From Myxocyprinus asiaticus (taxonomy: Eukaryota > Chordata > Actinopteri > Cypriniformes > Catostomidae), in assembly GCF_019703515.2 (NCBI RefSeq), contig NC_059362.1:45980592-46044591 (forward strand): 64,000 nucleotides of DNA, in the 5' to 3' direction. The notes beneath the pieces are model-generated. The model made no database searches. It had not been told where the DNA came from and saw only the letters and a list, made by a program, of their open reading frames with translations. The position numbers were made by a program, and so were the translations under genes. Position 1 is the stretch's first letter. Every line of letters starts with the position of its first letter. Below are positions 52,740 to 64,000 of the stretch, one piece after another.

Positions 52740-53780
52740 CTGAACATTGGCTTGAGCCTGGTCAACCAAAATCAGCTGAGATCTGGGTTGAGTCCGGTTT
52801 GCCAAATGAAGAAAAAGACATACTGTCGGCTGAATTGTGGCACGAATGCGGATAAACAGAAGAAGACACGCTTTCAGCTTATTTCTGGCTGGCTTGAGTC
52901 TGTGTTTACAAGAGACCAGAGTCAGCGTTCACCTTTCAATGCCCTCATTATTCTCTAGCTACATGATGAAATTTATAACAAATATGCCTTTCTATAGTGA
53001 GTGGTTCAACAATATCTAACTCAGACATATTACTCTTTGATGCAAAGACGGTTCAAAAGAGCCAGATTCTGGATGTACAGTGGCCGCTGTTTTTATCCCA
53101 TAGTTTTAAGTTAAAACTCGTAAAATGCACAGCTGATCATATTGTTGTCATTACTAGAAAAAACTAAAGAAAGTTGTCTTATAAAACATTAGCTTACTTG
53201 AAATGTCGAGTTTTGGCTCAAAACTCAGATATCCAAGTTCCTTGAACTTATTTTTCCTAAAAATCCATAGACTTAAGATTTTAAGTGTTAATAACTCAAA
53301 CGATTAAGTGCAGAATTGAGGCTATGGGGAATGCCCATAATGCCTTGTGCTTGAGTTATTAAACTATGTGTCCTTGGTCAACATATGGAGGCATTTAAAT
53401 AGTTGTTATTAAGAATTCATAGTGGTTTTTATTCAGTTAATATTATTAAGTAGAAACAACAACATTTAAACAGCAAATCTGATTGAAGTCTTCTTGCATC
53501 TACGTAGTTATCTTAACTTAAATAGTTAAGTTCATTCTATATGATCACCAAGTTAAGTGAACTTAATTACACAAGTTTTGGAGACGCCATTACTCAATTC
53601 AGTTGAGTAAAGTCAACTTAATAGGGTTTTCAGTGTAAATAGGCTACATTTTCGATAAGCAATATATATATATATATTTTTCCTTTTGATTTTGTGGTGT
53701 GATATGACCTGCACAGGTTTCATGAGATTCACTCATAAAGGTTTTGTGAATGCCTGTTTCACTGTCACATTTCTCTGCAG
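52740..53780. other. Upstream region of the EGF gene with AT-rich repeats
   Basis: Contains 'ttaagtgaacttaattacac' and 'caattcagttgagtaaagtc' (53550-53610), a fish repeat signature. Its last bases 'catttctctgcag' form the acceptor for the signal-peptide exon. Confidence 0.45.
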
Positions 53781-53781
53781 T

Positions 53782-55186
53782 ATGTCAGTCAGACGGGTTG
53801 TGTCAGTGTTCGTCATGTTGTTTGTGACTGAAGCTCTCTCTGAACAGCAACACAATGAAGTCCTAAAACACAATTCAAACACACAGGCGAGTTTTCGAAG
53901 TTTCATTCATCCTTGATACTGAACATTCATTTCTAAATGAATTAGATACACTTTTGAACAGAAGGCCTGGAAAGTGGAAAGAGTGGATTTGTCATTGATT
54001 TCAGTGTATGTTCTGTGTTTGTGTATAGAATGAAATTACGTTCACCCCCAGCAACAAGAGTGATACTACACAGGAGCCTCATTTACAAGGTGAAAACACG
54101 CATGCACACATGGCATGAACAGTATATATACTTAAATAAGAACACAAGTACAGCAGACTTTCAGACAGATGATGTGATCAAGCTGTGAAACTTCACCCCC
54201 GCCCGGAATCTACGCCCCTGGTTGAGATTAATTTGAAGTGCGCTTTATGTTGATGCATGTAGCGTAATAGTGCAGGTATTAAGTTAAAATGTTGATTTAG
54301 TAATTCGAGAAAATGTTAGCTTTTTTAGTTAAGGACCCTGATGAAAATTAACCATAGTTTTACTATAGTAATATTGTAGTAACCATGAATGCTGTCACCA
54401 TGGTTTTCTGAGCAGAAATCATAATTTTTATACAATTAACCATGGGTTTATAACAGTAATACTGAAGTTTCTATATAGTAACCATGACAGTAACCATGTT
54501 TATATTGTGGTTACTCTGATTTTACTACAAATAACATTGTTAAACTATGTTTACTGTTATAAAACAATGATTGTTATTTAAGGGCAAACCTGTTGAAGTG
54601 TTTACTAAATAGATTATTCTTTGGATTTGGCAGTAATATTTTTTTTCTGAACATAGCAAATACCGAACTGTACCGAAACCGTGACCCTAAAATGGTGATA
54701 CAAACCCCTAATAAATATATATATATATGTATATATGTATATATATATATATATAATTATTATTTTTTTTTTTAAAGTTTAGTCATAGCACTTAGTATCA
54801 TGCAAACATGGCAACTTATTCACTTAATTGTCATACTGTGATGAAAGAAAACTGATTTCCATCTTTAAACGTTCTGTTTAAAATTGTATCCAAAACAAAA
54901 ATATTTTGACACTAACAAACAGGACATGGAACTAGAAATACATAGTACTAGAAATGACTCACACACAATAAGACACATTATTACAGAACATTTTCTGTAT
55001 ATCTATATCTCTCTCTATCACTCAATAATTTTCTACCCAATTCCAGGGTTGTCTGATGGTTGCCAGGTAAACCAGGTTCAAACGGAAGGTCAGAATTGTT
55101 CCTGTGCTGTGGGCTATAGTCAGGGGGAGACAGACGAGTGCAAGGGTACAACACAAACACACACACATATACACACACACACATAT

Positions 55187-55217
<31 letters not shown>

Positions 55218-58200
55218 TACAAACACATACACACACATAAACACACACAACCATATACACACACACACACACTGGTTTCCATGTTTTATGGGGACTTTCC
55301 ATAGACATAATAATTTCGGGTTTTACTATCCTTATAGGTCCCCACAAAGTGATAAATACCCGCATACACACACATATACACACACATACAAACACACACA
55401 CAAGCACACACAGAAACACACACATACACACACACACACACAGAAACACACACAAACACTAATTAAAGTTTGAGACCTTCAGCATGCACCAGATATTCCA
55501 AAAATCATTTTTATTTTCTTGATGTCCCTCTTTCAGATATTGATGAGTGTCGCCAAGGCGACCCTGGACCATGTGGTTCCCATGCCAACTGCACAAATAC
55601 ACCTGGCTCCTACCTGTGCAGCTGTCTCCATGGTTACCTGATGAGTACAGAGGGGTGTCAAGGTAAAATGTATAAAATGACTGTATATATACAGGGTATT
55701 TCTTCAACATCAGGCACTTTTAACACTGTGGACTTCTAGAAAGAAAAGTCTGGTTAAAACAGTTTTCTCACTCTCACTAGTTGATTTAATTTGTCTACTA
55801 ACAATGTCCAACAATGTATGTACATGCATCACAGGAGATTAATGTCATTTTTGTGTCATTTCCAGCACATCTCAAATTCTGTGTTGTGTTTAATAGAATT
55901 CTGTGCTGGAAATGACGCTGATGGAAATGACATTTTGTTAAATGCAATAAAAACAAGAATTTGTGATTTGTTAATTCTCTTGAACCATTATTTGACTGAC
56001 AAAAGTACAAAGAAAAGATTTCCAGTGTTTTCACTGACCAACTTAATTGTATTTTGTAAATATAAACACATTTTGAATTTGATGCCTGCAACACACTCAA
56101 AACAAAGTAGGGACGGGGCAAAATAAGAGTGAAAAGTTTATAGAACATTCAAGTTACACTGTTTTGAAACATTTCACAATAAGCAGGTGAGCTGGTAACA
56201 GGTGAGGGTATCATGATTGGGTATAAAAGGAGCATCCACCAAAGGCTCAGTCTTTGCAAGCAAACTTTGTGCCAAACTTCGTGAGAGAATTGTCAAACAG
56301 TTCAAAAATAAAATTTCTCAACGCAAGATTGTCATACATAATATTGTGAAAAGATTCAAGGAATCCGGAGAAATCTCAGTCCGTGTAGGGCAAGGCTGGA
56401 AATCACTGTTGAATGTGCGTGACCTTCGAGCCCTCAGATGGAGATGAAATCCAGCGTCAACTGTCCAACATGTCGGTGATGCTGACGAAGGTTGTTGCTG
56501 ACTTGGAGGATCTTCATCGATTACGGCGATGGAACCAACATTCTCTGAGTTGGTCACAAGAGTGACAGAAGTTGAAAAACGAATCGATTATCTGGAATCT
56601 TCGGAAAGGGAATTATCCGCTAATCCGCCCGCGTCCAAAACAGACTTGGAACACATTTTGGAAAAACTTGAATATTTTGAAAATATGAGGCGAAGGAATA
56701 ACATATGAATTGTTGGAATTCCTGAGCATGAAGAGGGCAGAGACATGGTGAAATTCCTAGATGAGCTATTCCCTAGTCTGCTCGACATAACAGGCCATAA
56801 GCTGGAAATCGAGCGAGCTCACAGAGTCCCTGCTCGCAGATCTGCTGAGGGAGACAGGCCCCGATCAATTCTAGCCAAATTTCTGAGATCATCCGATGAA
56901 GATCTTGTGTTGCGCCAGGCGAGGAGCAAAGGAAAGCTTTCTTGGAAGAATCACAATATTTTCTTGTTCCCAGACTTTGCGAATTCGACGAGAGAAACGC
57001 GATCGGTTCAAGGAATGTAAGAAACTCTTACATCAACGGAAAATCGCGTTTGCACTGATGTTTCCGGCCAAACTGAGAATAGACACCAAGGATGGCAGCA
57101 AAGTATTTTTATGCCCCAAAAAGGCACTGGCCTTCATACAAACTATGAGTGAGTAAACCATTGGGCGTTTCTTATGTGAGTGGACTGACTCACTGTTCAG
57201 TGTCTCGGCTGTCTGGGGAAGTTGGGCACCATTTTTTGTTTCTTTCTGCGTTGGCTCCGCCTAGCGGCTGGAGTTTGTTTTGTGGCATGACACTCCAAGA
57301 AACTTTTGCATTGACGGAAGATCGCTTTTACACTGAAGTTCCCGGCCAGATTGAGAATGGACACTATGGATGAATGCAAAATATCTACATGCTCACATAA
57401 AGGACGTCTTTTATAAAGTTGTCAGACTGAGTAAGTCATGATGTCTTTTTTCTATGCGGCCTCCGAGTGAATTTGTCTCGCTCAATACACACTTGATCAT
57501 CCAAGGAACCGGGATGCCTGTTTTGTTTCTTTATGTGCTGGCTCTGCCTAACGGCTGCAGTTTGTTTTGTTGAATAATACTCCTTCAGGTCAGCTGTGGA
57601 TGAATCTGAATGTTCTTTGTGCTTACACCTCCTGTTGGCTGGAGTATTTTTAAGGGACATTGGAATGATTACGTCATCTGCTGCTCTCGTAACAGTTGGC
57701 TCACTGAACAATTGTCTGTCTGTCCAAGGAAACTGAACGGCTTTATATCAGCTGGAGTTTGTTTTGTGGAGGAACACACCTTCAAGACAGTTCTGTGAAT
57801 GAATCTACATGTTCTTTGTGTTTATTCTGCCTGTTGGCTAGGGTCTGTTTTACAAAGTATTTTCTGTTATGTAATTTTGCCTCACAAAACCTGTGCAGAA
57901 GCACCGGTCTTGAGTAATCTGACGGCAAAGTTGTCGCGGGGGTTCTCGCATGCGTACATTAGAGGGATTGACGCCGGTTGGCGCTGTCGTGCGCGTGGTT
58001 AATGTGCATGTTTTTCTTTTTTCTGTTTGTTTTGTTTGAGGGGGAAGTTCGGGGTTTGATTGTTGCATTTATGGGAAATGTGGTCTGTATAATCTTGCTT
58101 TTGTCACACAATTGTTTTTTTTAATATATCAATATGTCAAATGTTAATGTGAATGGGTTATCTCTCTCCACATGGAATGTGAATGGGTTAGAGCACCCCA

Positions 58201-61200
58201 TAGAGGGAAGGAAGGTTATTTATTTTCTTAAGCGTGATATGGTGTTTCTTCAAGAGACGCATCTTTCCCCGCAGGAGGCTGGAAGATTTGGAAGGATATG
58301 GGGTACGCATGTTTTCTTTGGTGCTGGCTCAAGTGGGAGCAGGGGGGTCATTATATTGATAAATAAACATCTACAATTCAAGTTTCTCAAACAGATTGAA
58401 GAGTCGTTGTTTTAGCAGATATTCATGGGCAAGGGTTGATTTTGGCTAGTGTTTGCGCACCTAGCACTGATGATCAGGGCTTTTTTTTGTAGATCTTTAG
58501 GGGATGTTGCGGACCACTGGCACCCCTCATGATGTGATGTTGGGAGGAGATTTTGGTCTTTTGATGGACTCAGTCCTTGATCGTGGTGGAGCGGGGGGGT
58601 GTGAGCCCCCTGGAGCAGCAGTGACGCTTCACGGGATGTGTGGAAGTCTTGGTCTTGCAGATGTCTGGCGACTTTTGAGCCCATCTGGTGGGGATATATA
58701 AATTTTTTTCATCAGTTCATGGGATTTATTCTAGAATGGATTTTTTTATATATCTGGGTCCCTCATTCTGCCTCAATTGGAAATATCTTGGTCTTAGATC
58801 ACACCCTGGTGAGTTTGGAGATGTTGCCACATACAGAGAAGAAGAAATCATATAGTTGGCGCTTTGGTGTATCCCTTTTGCAGAATCCTGATTTCCAACA
58901 AATGTTAAAGACTGAAATCAATGTTTGTGTGGAGACCAGCTGGTCCTCGGTGTCCTCTGTGGGCGTGGCTTGGGAGGCTCTTGGGGCTGTTCTTGGGGGT
59001 CGGGTCATGCAGTATGCCTCATTCATCAAAGAATCCAAGGCATGAGAACTCATGGAGTTGGAGGAGAATATTGGAGGTGCCGAGGCGGAGCTGAGGCGCT
59101 GAGTGTCGTCTGATGGCCTCAGAGAATTGACCCAACTGAAATATAGATGTGGTACTATTTTGTCTCAGAGGGTGGATTTTTGGTTGTTCGGGGCAGGACA
59201 GTCATGCTTTGGGTCAGGGGACAAAGCGGGGAAGCTTCTGGCTGGATATATAGAGCGGAGAGAGTCTTTTTCTACCATTCCCTCAGTGAAATCTGCTGGT
59301 GGTGAAATTTTTGCCTCAGCCATTGATATTAACAATGCTTTTAAAGAGTTCTATCTTGATTTCTGTGGTTCCACATCTTCGTGTACTGATGAATATATTA
59401 GAAAATGTGTGGAACCATTAGAACTCCCTAAATTGATGACTGAGCAAAAAAATTATCTTGAATCTGGGATAACCTTGGAGGGGCTTGGCGAGGTGGTTGA
59501 GGCCTTGCCTTCAGGCAAGGCTCCGGGGCCAGATGGTTTTGCCGCTGAATTTTTAGGATTTTGTGCTGCAGAACTGTCTCCACTTTTGTTAGAATTTTAT
59601 ACGGAATCATTAAAGAATGGAAAGCTTCCACCAACCATGGCGCAAGCCTGGATCGGTTTGATTCTTGAAAAGGATCCAGGCAAGTGTGGGAGTTGCCGTC
59701 CAGTTTTCCTGATCCAGCTAGATGTAAAAATATTGTCAAAAATTTTGGCTAATCGATTAAGTAAAGTTGTGACATCTCTTGTACATATAGATCAGGTGGG
59801 GTTTGTTGGGGGCCGCAGCTCTTCTGACAACATTGGGCGTTTCATCGATATCGTGTGGTCGGTGGTGAATGATCGGACTTCTGAATATTTTATTATTCGT
59901 CTCTGACCCTACTAGATCTATGCCTTGCCTCCGCAGAATTATTAATTCCTTTTCTGAGTTTTCAGGATACAAAGTCAATTGGTCTAAATCCAAAGCTTTG
60001 GCTTTGACAGCGTACTGCCCAGTGACGGCTTTCCAGCTGGCCTCTTTCCAGTGGCCCAAACAGGGCATTAAGTATTTGGGCATTTTATTCCCAGCAAAAT
60101 TGTGTGATTTAGTTTTGACCCCTTAATAAAATGGTTTTCGAGCGATGTGGGCAGGTGGGCTTCATTACATTTATCGATGATTGGGAAGGTTAATGTTATT
60201 AAAATGAATTGTATTCCAAAATTTAACTACCTGCTACAGTCTCTCCCTGTAGATGTCCCCCTCTCTTATTTCAAGCAATTTGATAGCATAGTGAAGTCCT
60301 TCATTTGGAATGGTAAGCGTCCCAAATTACATTTCAATAAGTTACATAGGCCAGTTGACAAAGGTGGGCTAGGCCTACCCAAGATTTTATTTTATTATTA
60401 TGCATTTGGTCTCAGACATTTGGCTCATTGGTCGCTTCCACCTGAGAGAGCCCCTCCCTGGTTCTGTATAGAACAGGAAGTTCTTGCCCCATTTCACCAT
60501 TGCAGAGCCTTTCTATCAAATTAATCGGAGAAGTTAAGTTACATCCCGTTATCTTGCCTTTGAACTCGGTATGGACTAAAGTGTCCAGAGTGTTTAATTC
60601 TGACATTTTTTTAAATGTTGCCTCAAGCATATGGCTGAACCCCAAATTATGCATCAACAAGTCCCCTTTTTGTTGGTCAGAGTGGATTGGGAGGGGGGTT
60701 ACTACACTCAGTGACCTATATGAGAGTGGAGTGCTGAGATCCTTTCAAAATTTGGTTAAACTTTTTGGGATTCCCAGATCTCAGTTCTATAAGTATTTAC
60801 AGTTGCGCCACCTGCTTTGTACTGTTTTTGGGAGTGGTTTACACCCCCCTAAAGCAGCAGATACTCTGGGAGTGGTGATTACTGCTTTTGGGAAAAGGTC
60901 ATGAGGCATCAGTGTATTACTCCCTGTTAATTCAGAGTCTGGGGGACGGAACTTCAGCTTCTGTTAAGAGATTATGGGAGAAAGATCTAAACTTGGTATT
61001 GGACGAGGGAGTGTGGGCTAGGATTCTAAAAAACGTCAAATCTGCATCTAGAGACGCAAGGGTTCGCCTTATGCAATTCAAGATTTTACATAGTCTATTG
61101 GACCCCCTCTAGATTGCATAGACTTGGTCTTAAAGACACACCCACCTGCTGGCGTTGTCAATCAGAAGATAGAGACACAACCCATGTCTTTTGGGGATGT

Positions 61201-62268
61201 GTTAAGATTCAAGAGTTCTGGTTGAGGATTCAGAGTTTTATGTGCGAGGTTTTGGCCTCTCAGATTTTATTCTGCCCCAGACTCTGTATTTTAGGAGATG
61301 GGGCAGTCATTAATTTGCAGAGTAAACACATGAAAAACTGGGTCCTAACTAGTATTATGATTGCCAGACAGATTATTCTAAGGAATTGGAAGTCGGCTGG
61401 TGTTCAGAGGTCGCCAGAGTGGCAGCTCTTGAGGAGGGGATATCCAGAAGACTGGGGAGTCTAGACCTGTTTGGGGAGAAATGGGGCAAATATCTGTCTT
61501 TTTTGGAGGGCTCTCGGGGAGGGACAGTGGAGAGAGGTGTAGGGGATATGTGTGATTGGTTTATTATTTATTTTATTTTTATTTATTTATATACTTTTTT
61601 TTGTTTGTTGTGTGTCTGATGGGGGTGGGGTGAGGGATTGGTGGGGGGGGGGGTAGTTAGGGTAAAATATTGATTCTGTGTATATATATATGTTTTGCTG
61701 TTCCTTTTTAATAGATGAATCAATAAAATGTTAATCACAAAAACAAAAGTGTAATTAACCCTTATGCACTGTTCATCATTAAATCACGTTCCAGTTGACC
61801 GGAAACAATAAACGTGTAATTCTTCTAATTGGTATGAAAGAAATGTGACAGCTCTAAATTAAATAATGTAAAAGCACTAAACTTGTGCTTTTTTGACTTA
61901 TGAATATTTTCTGAAATACTGAACCAATCCTCATCAATTATATACCGTTTGAAAGCTTAAAGTCTCAAGAATCAAACTGTGCTGTCCATTAAAAATAAAA
62001 AAAATAAAACAGATGAAATTACATGTATAAACACTAGATGGCTGCAGAGAGCTACTTATTCATCCCTGGTTGAAGAGAAGATGATTTCTAGATTTTGTCA
62101 CAAGTTCTGCATTTAGAAATATATTTAAATATTATTAAAGTCTACTTTTGTCAAAGTTTAGCATTGTTTTTTTTATTTGTTTGATGTTATTTTTGTCAGT
62201 TTTTGTATTCCTGAAATTAGTAGAATAACAAGTAATAACCTAATTTATTCCTGGTTGTAACAAGATGA

Positions 62269-62304
<36 letters not shown>

Positions 62305-63560
62305 TTTCAGCATTGTAGATGTGTTATGCTCTCACCAATTCATTTTGCATGTGGCTGATTTATTTATTTATTTGACAAATTTTTAAATAATTGTTCTGTT
62401 TTATAGTCTGACCAGTTCAGTTTTGTGTGTGTGTGTGTGTGTGTGTGTGTTTGTGTGTGTTTGTGATTTGAACTCTTGATGTTTAGTAATCTCACCCCTT
62501 CATTTCTGTGTGTGTGTTTTCTGCATTGTGGCTGTTTTTTAGATTTTATATAATAAATAATGAAAAAAAAAAAATAATTTGTGATTCTTAGTGTTTCCCA
62601 TTTATTTCCTATGGCGGTCACTTTTGACCGGGAACAGTACAAGTGTAACTTTTTTTTTTTTCTACCACTTAGACTGATCAAATCAACTCAATTTATTTGT
62701 GTGTGTTCAGATATCAAATGGGTGAAAAGTCACCAAGTCTCATACCCGTCAGATAAAGGAAACCAGTTTTATTGAAGAAACAAAATTGATTTCGGTCAAA
62801 AATGACCGAAAAGTGCATTAAAAGAAAAAGGGATGTAACACAGTGGTAAACATGCCTCTGTCCCAGCTTTTTTAAGTGTGTTGCAGGCATCAAATTCAAA
62901 ATGTGTTTATATTTACAAAATATGATTAAGTTGGTCAGTGTACTTTTGTCAGTCAAATAAAGGTTCAAGAGAATGAACAAATCACAGATTCTTGTTTTTA
63001 TTGCATTTTACAAAATGTCCCAACTTTTCTGGAAATGGGGTTTGAAGGTTTAAACTTGTTATAATTTGTATTTTTATAATGGATTTTTATAGAGAAATAT
63101 TGAAAGTCTGGGTCTGGGACAAGACTAAAACAACACAAAACATGTTCGATGTGAACGGCCCCTAACTGTCTTCAGTTGTTACTCATTGTGTTCTGTGTGT
63201 GCGCTGTAGATATAGATGAGTGTTTGTTAGCTGCAGCAACAGGTCTGCAGGCGTGTGGCAGTGGAGCGCAGTGTACAAACACACCTGGATCTTTCACCTG
63301 TTCATGTCCAACGGGATATGTGCTGGCGCTGGACGGACATCAATGTGTCGGTGCGTTCAGAGTGTGTTTGTGTGTGTTTAATTGCTGTGTCAATAAAAAA
63401 ATCAATATTAAAACACACTACTCTGCCTCCACAGATATCGACGAGTGTAATTTTGAGGAGAGCTGCCATAGAGAAGTCGGTAATGTGTGTGTGAACACAG
63501 AAGGGAGTTACAAGTGTGTGTGTCAACACGGATTCAGAGAGGACCGAGCAGCCTGTGTAG
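53782..63560 (+). CDS. 5' part of a secreted/membrane protein with EGF and calcium-binding EGF domains
   Basis: Exons: 53781-53886 (signal peptide [20 protein letters not shown]), 54029-54089, 55047-55145 (short EGF-like, C..C-x-C..C), 55537-55662, 63210-63350 and 63435-63560. The last three each encode one calcium-binding EGF domain starting DIDEC and containing CTNTPGS[YF]xCxC-type cores. From the exon beginning at 55537 every junction is phase 1, typical of shuffled EGF modules; the exon at 54029 also ends in phase 1. The first donor is CAG|GCGAGT, a GC-AG intron if real. The gene continues past the window. A non-calcium EGF followed by cbEGF domains fits an adhesion GPCR of the ADGRE/CD97 type, but other EGF proteins remain possible. 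Confidence 0.75.
54090..55046. other. Intron with 'accatggttttactatagta' repeat
   Basis: 54340-54560 holds several copies of 'accat(a/g)gttttactatagtaa' in both orientations, a cyprinid-type repeat also seen at 630 and 43490. A TA-rich run follows at 54713-54755. No exon. Confidence 0.5.
55155..55272. repeat. (CA)n / ACACATAT microsatellite
   Basis: Starts ten bases after the donor of the exon 55047-55145. A second tract lies at 55365-55460. Confidence 0.92.
55907..56445 (+). mobile_element. 5' part of Tc1/mariner element F, split by an L1
   Basis: Contains the terminal block 'aatgcaataaaaacaagaat', 'tttgaatttgatgcctgcaa' and 'gattgggtataaaaggagca', then a broken transposase N-terminus [17 protein letters not shown]...[13 protein letters not shown] (56277-56378). 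A deletion removes the recognition helix, and a reading error precedes [10 protein letters not shown]. The inverse terminal block lies at 62823-63045, so one element was split. Confidence 0.75.
56454..57154 (+). pseudogene. L1-type ORF1 (RNA-binding protein), broken
   Basis: Reading through two breaks gives a coiled-coil region ([18 protein letters not shown]), then [22 protein letters not shown], then an RRM-like region and the C-terminal domain with [11 protein letters not shown] and [15 protein letters not shown]. The last segment ends AFIQTMSE at 57154. The stop after RRRNNI is TGA where Arg is conserved in L1 ORF1 proteins. The N-terminus is truncated. Confidence 0.82.
57200..57970 (+). 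repeat. Degenerate tandem segments in the L1 inter-ORF spacer
   Basis: Three or four copies share 'gttggctccgcctagcggct', 'ggagtttgttttgtgg' and 'ctccaagaaactt'-type sequence at intervals of about 200 bp (57235, 57535, 57630, 57750, 57830). Confidence 0.65.
58131..61620 (+). pseudogene. L1-type ORF2 (endonuclease-reverse transcriptase), catalytic core deleted
   Basis: Endonuclease: [41 protein letters not shown] and [15 protein letters not shown] (58161-58580, two frames). [38 protein letters not shown] and [17 protein letters not shown] (59500-59850). At 59880-59910 the reading passes from the region after SDNIGR straight to [17 protein letters not shown], which in L1 lies after the FADD box. 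The palm motifs A to C are therefore missing. The thumb ([18 protein letters not shown]) and the C-terminal [18 protein letters not shown] motif remain. At least six frame breaks. Confidence 0.85.
61757..62822. repeat. Third copy of the 'cggtcaaaaatgaccg' family, TTAACCCT terminus
   Basis: Starts 'ttaacccttatgcactg'. Contains 'agatggctgcagagagct', two (TG)n runs (62271-62302, 62424-62455), 'cggtcacttttgaccg' (62615-62630) and 'cggtcaaaaatgaccg' (62793-62808, a nearly perfect palindrome). Same block order as 32080-32740. Confidence 0.65.
62823..63045 (+). mobile_element. 3' part of Tc1/mariner element F
   Basis: Carries 'gggatgtaacacagtggtaa', 'ttgcaggcatcaaattcaaa' and 'ttgcattttacaaaatgtcc', ending 'ctggaaatggggtt'. 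It is the inverse of the terminal block at 55928-56110, and lies in the correct orientation to be the other end of that element. Confidence 0.7.
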
Positions 63561-63887
63561 GTACGTGTTTTTAGTGGGCTTAAAACAAGTTTGGTTATAA
63601 AAAGAGAGTGACAACCACATTCACAACTGAAGTAATCACTGCTCTTTTCCATATAATTAAAGTGAACATGTATGGATGCTGTTGAGCTGCAAAAAAGACA
63701 AAAAGCACCTTTGAAGTATCATTAAAGCAACAAAAATGTAGTCCATATGACAGATTTTTATATTTTTATATAACAGATTTTTTTCCATTTTTCCTCAATC
63801 TGTTATCGGTTATTTAATATTGGTATTACTGATAAAGTCAAAGGAATGCCAAATTCCCAATTGTTTTTTTGTTTTTGTTTTTTTTAA
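63561..63887. other. EGF-gene intron sequence, no exon recognised
   Basis: AT-rich, with T-runs. It leads into the SINE at the window edge. Confidence 0.4.
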
Positions 63888-64000
63888 GTCCTCGTGGTGG
63901 CGTAGTGATTTGCACGCCCCACCGAGAACGAACCACATTATAGCGACCACGAGGAGGTTACCCCATGTGACTCTACCCTCCCTAGCAACCGGGCCAATTT
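63888..64000 (-). mobile_element. tRNA-derived SINE, copy 5, cut by window end
   Basis: Has 'gtcctcgtggtggcgtagtg' then 'gaacgaaccacattatagcg' and 'tccctagcaaccgggccaa'. About 150 bp of the family consensus between the first two blocks is missing, so the copy is internally deleted. Confidence 0.8.

Larger units (their letters stand above)
56446..61745 (+). mobile_element. L1/Tx1-type LINE, degenerate, inserted in element F
   Basis: About 5.3 kb with ORF1 (56454-57154), a long inter-ORF spacer with three degenerate tandem segments, and ORF2 (58131-61620) in gene orientation, ending with 'caataaaatgttaatcacaa'. Multiple stops and frameshifts. The reverse-transcriptase catalytic segment is deleted. 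Confidence 0.85.

Noticed and set aside
55104..55473. Open frames in CA-repeats within the EGF-gene intron
   Set aside because: Low-complexity translation (THTHTYTH), directly after a valid splice donor.

Overview
The window is nuclear DNA from a bony fish, most likely a cyprinid. The evidence is vertebrate intron/exon genes, many dispersed Tc1/mariner transposons, tRNA-derived SINEs, L2- and L1-type LINEs and abundant CA and TA microsatellites. All host genes found are on the + strand; roughly 95% of the window is intron, spacer or repeat. No operons, CRISPR arrays, rRNA genes or convincing stand-alone tRNA genes were seen. Splice boundaries were placed by eye from GT/AG sites, reading phase and remembered orthologues. 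|| Region 1 (788-18534) is a complete gfus (tsta3) gene for GDP-L-fucose synthase. Nine coding exons join to 969 nt (322 aa), and a poly(A) signal lies at 18529. Its introns hold a structurally complete Tc1 transposon with an open 340-aa transposase (3243-4863), a SINE, a decayed transposon-like coding fragment, an antisense LINE, a Tc1 inserted into a 'caattg' repeat field, and a nested inverted-repeat element. || Region 2 (18535-28070) lies between gfus and eef1d. It holds a dead Tc1, a 57-bp minisatellite of about 1.6 kb, the 3' end of another Tc1, an L2 LINE, and one isolated exon (24854-24946) that reads as pyrroline-5-carboxylate reductase (pycr3). In human the order GFUS-PYCR3-EEF1D is conserved, so this looks like the last trace of a lost pycr3 gene. 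|| Region 3 (28079-48494) is eef1d, translation elongation factor 1 delta. It has a CpG-rich promoter with CRE-like sites, a large long-isoform exon (35754-36634) carrying four copies of a W..Y-x-x-A-E motif also present once in the canonical N-terminus, an in-frame cassette exon, and the conserved GEF domain. Its introns contain a Tc1 with a single stop, several MITE-like elements, and a three-level nest of inverted-repeat elements whose core has expanded into a 21/22-bp minisatellite. || Region 4 (48495-64000) has an antisense Tc1 with an open but internally deleted transposase, SINEs, and the 5' part of a secreted or membrane EGF-domain gene (signal peptide at 53782, four EGF-type exons to 63560, continuing past the window). 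Its second long intron holds a Tc1 that was split by an L1-type LINE missing its reverse-transcriptase catalytic segment.
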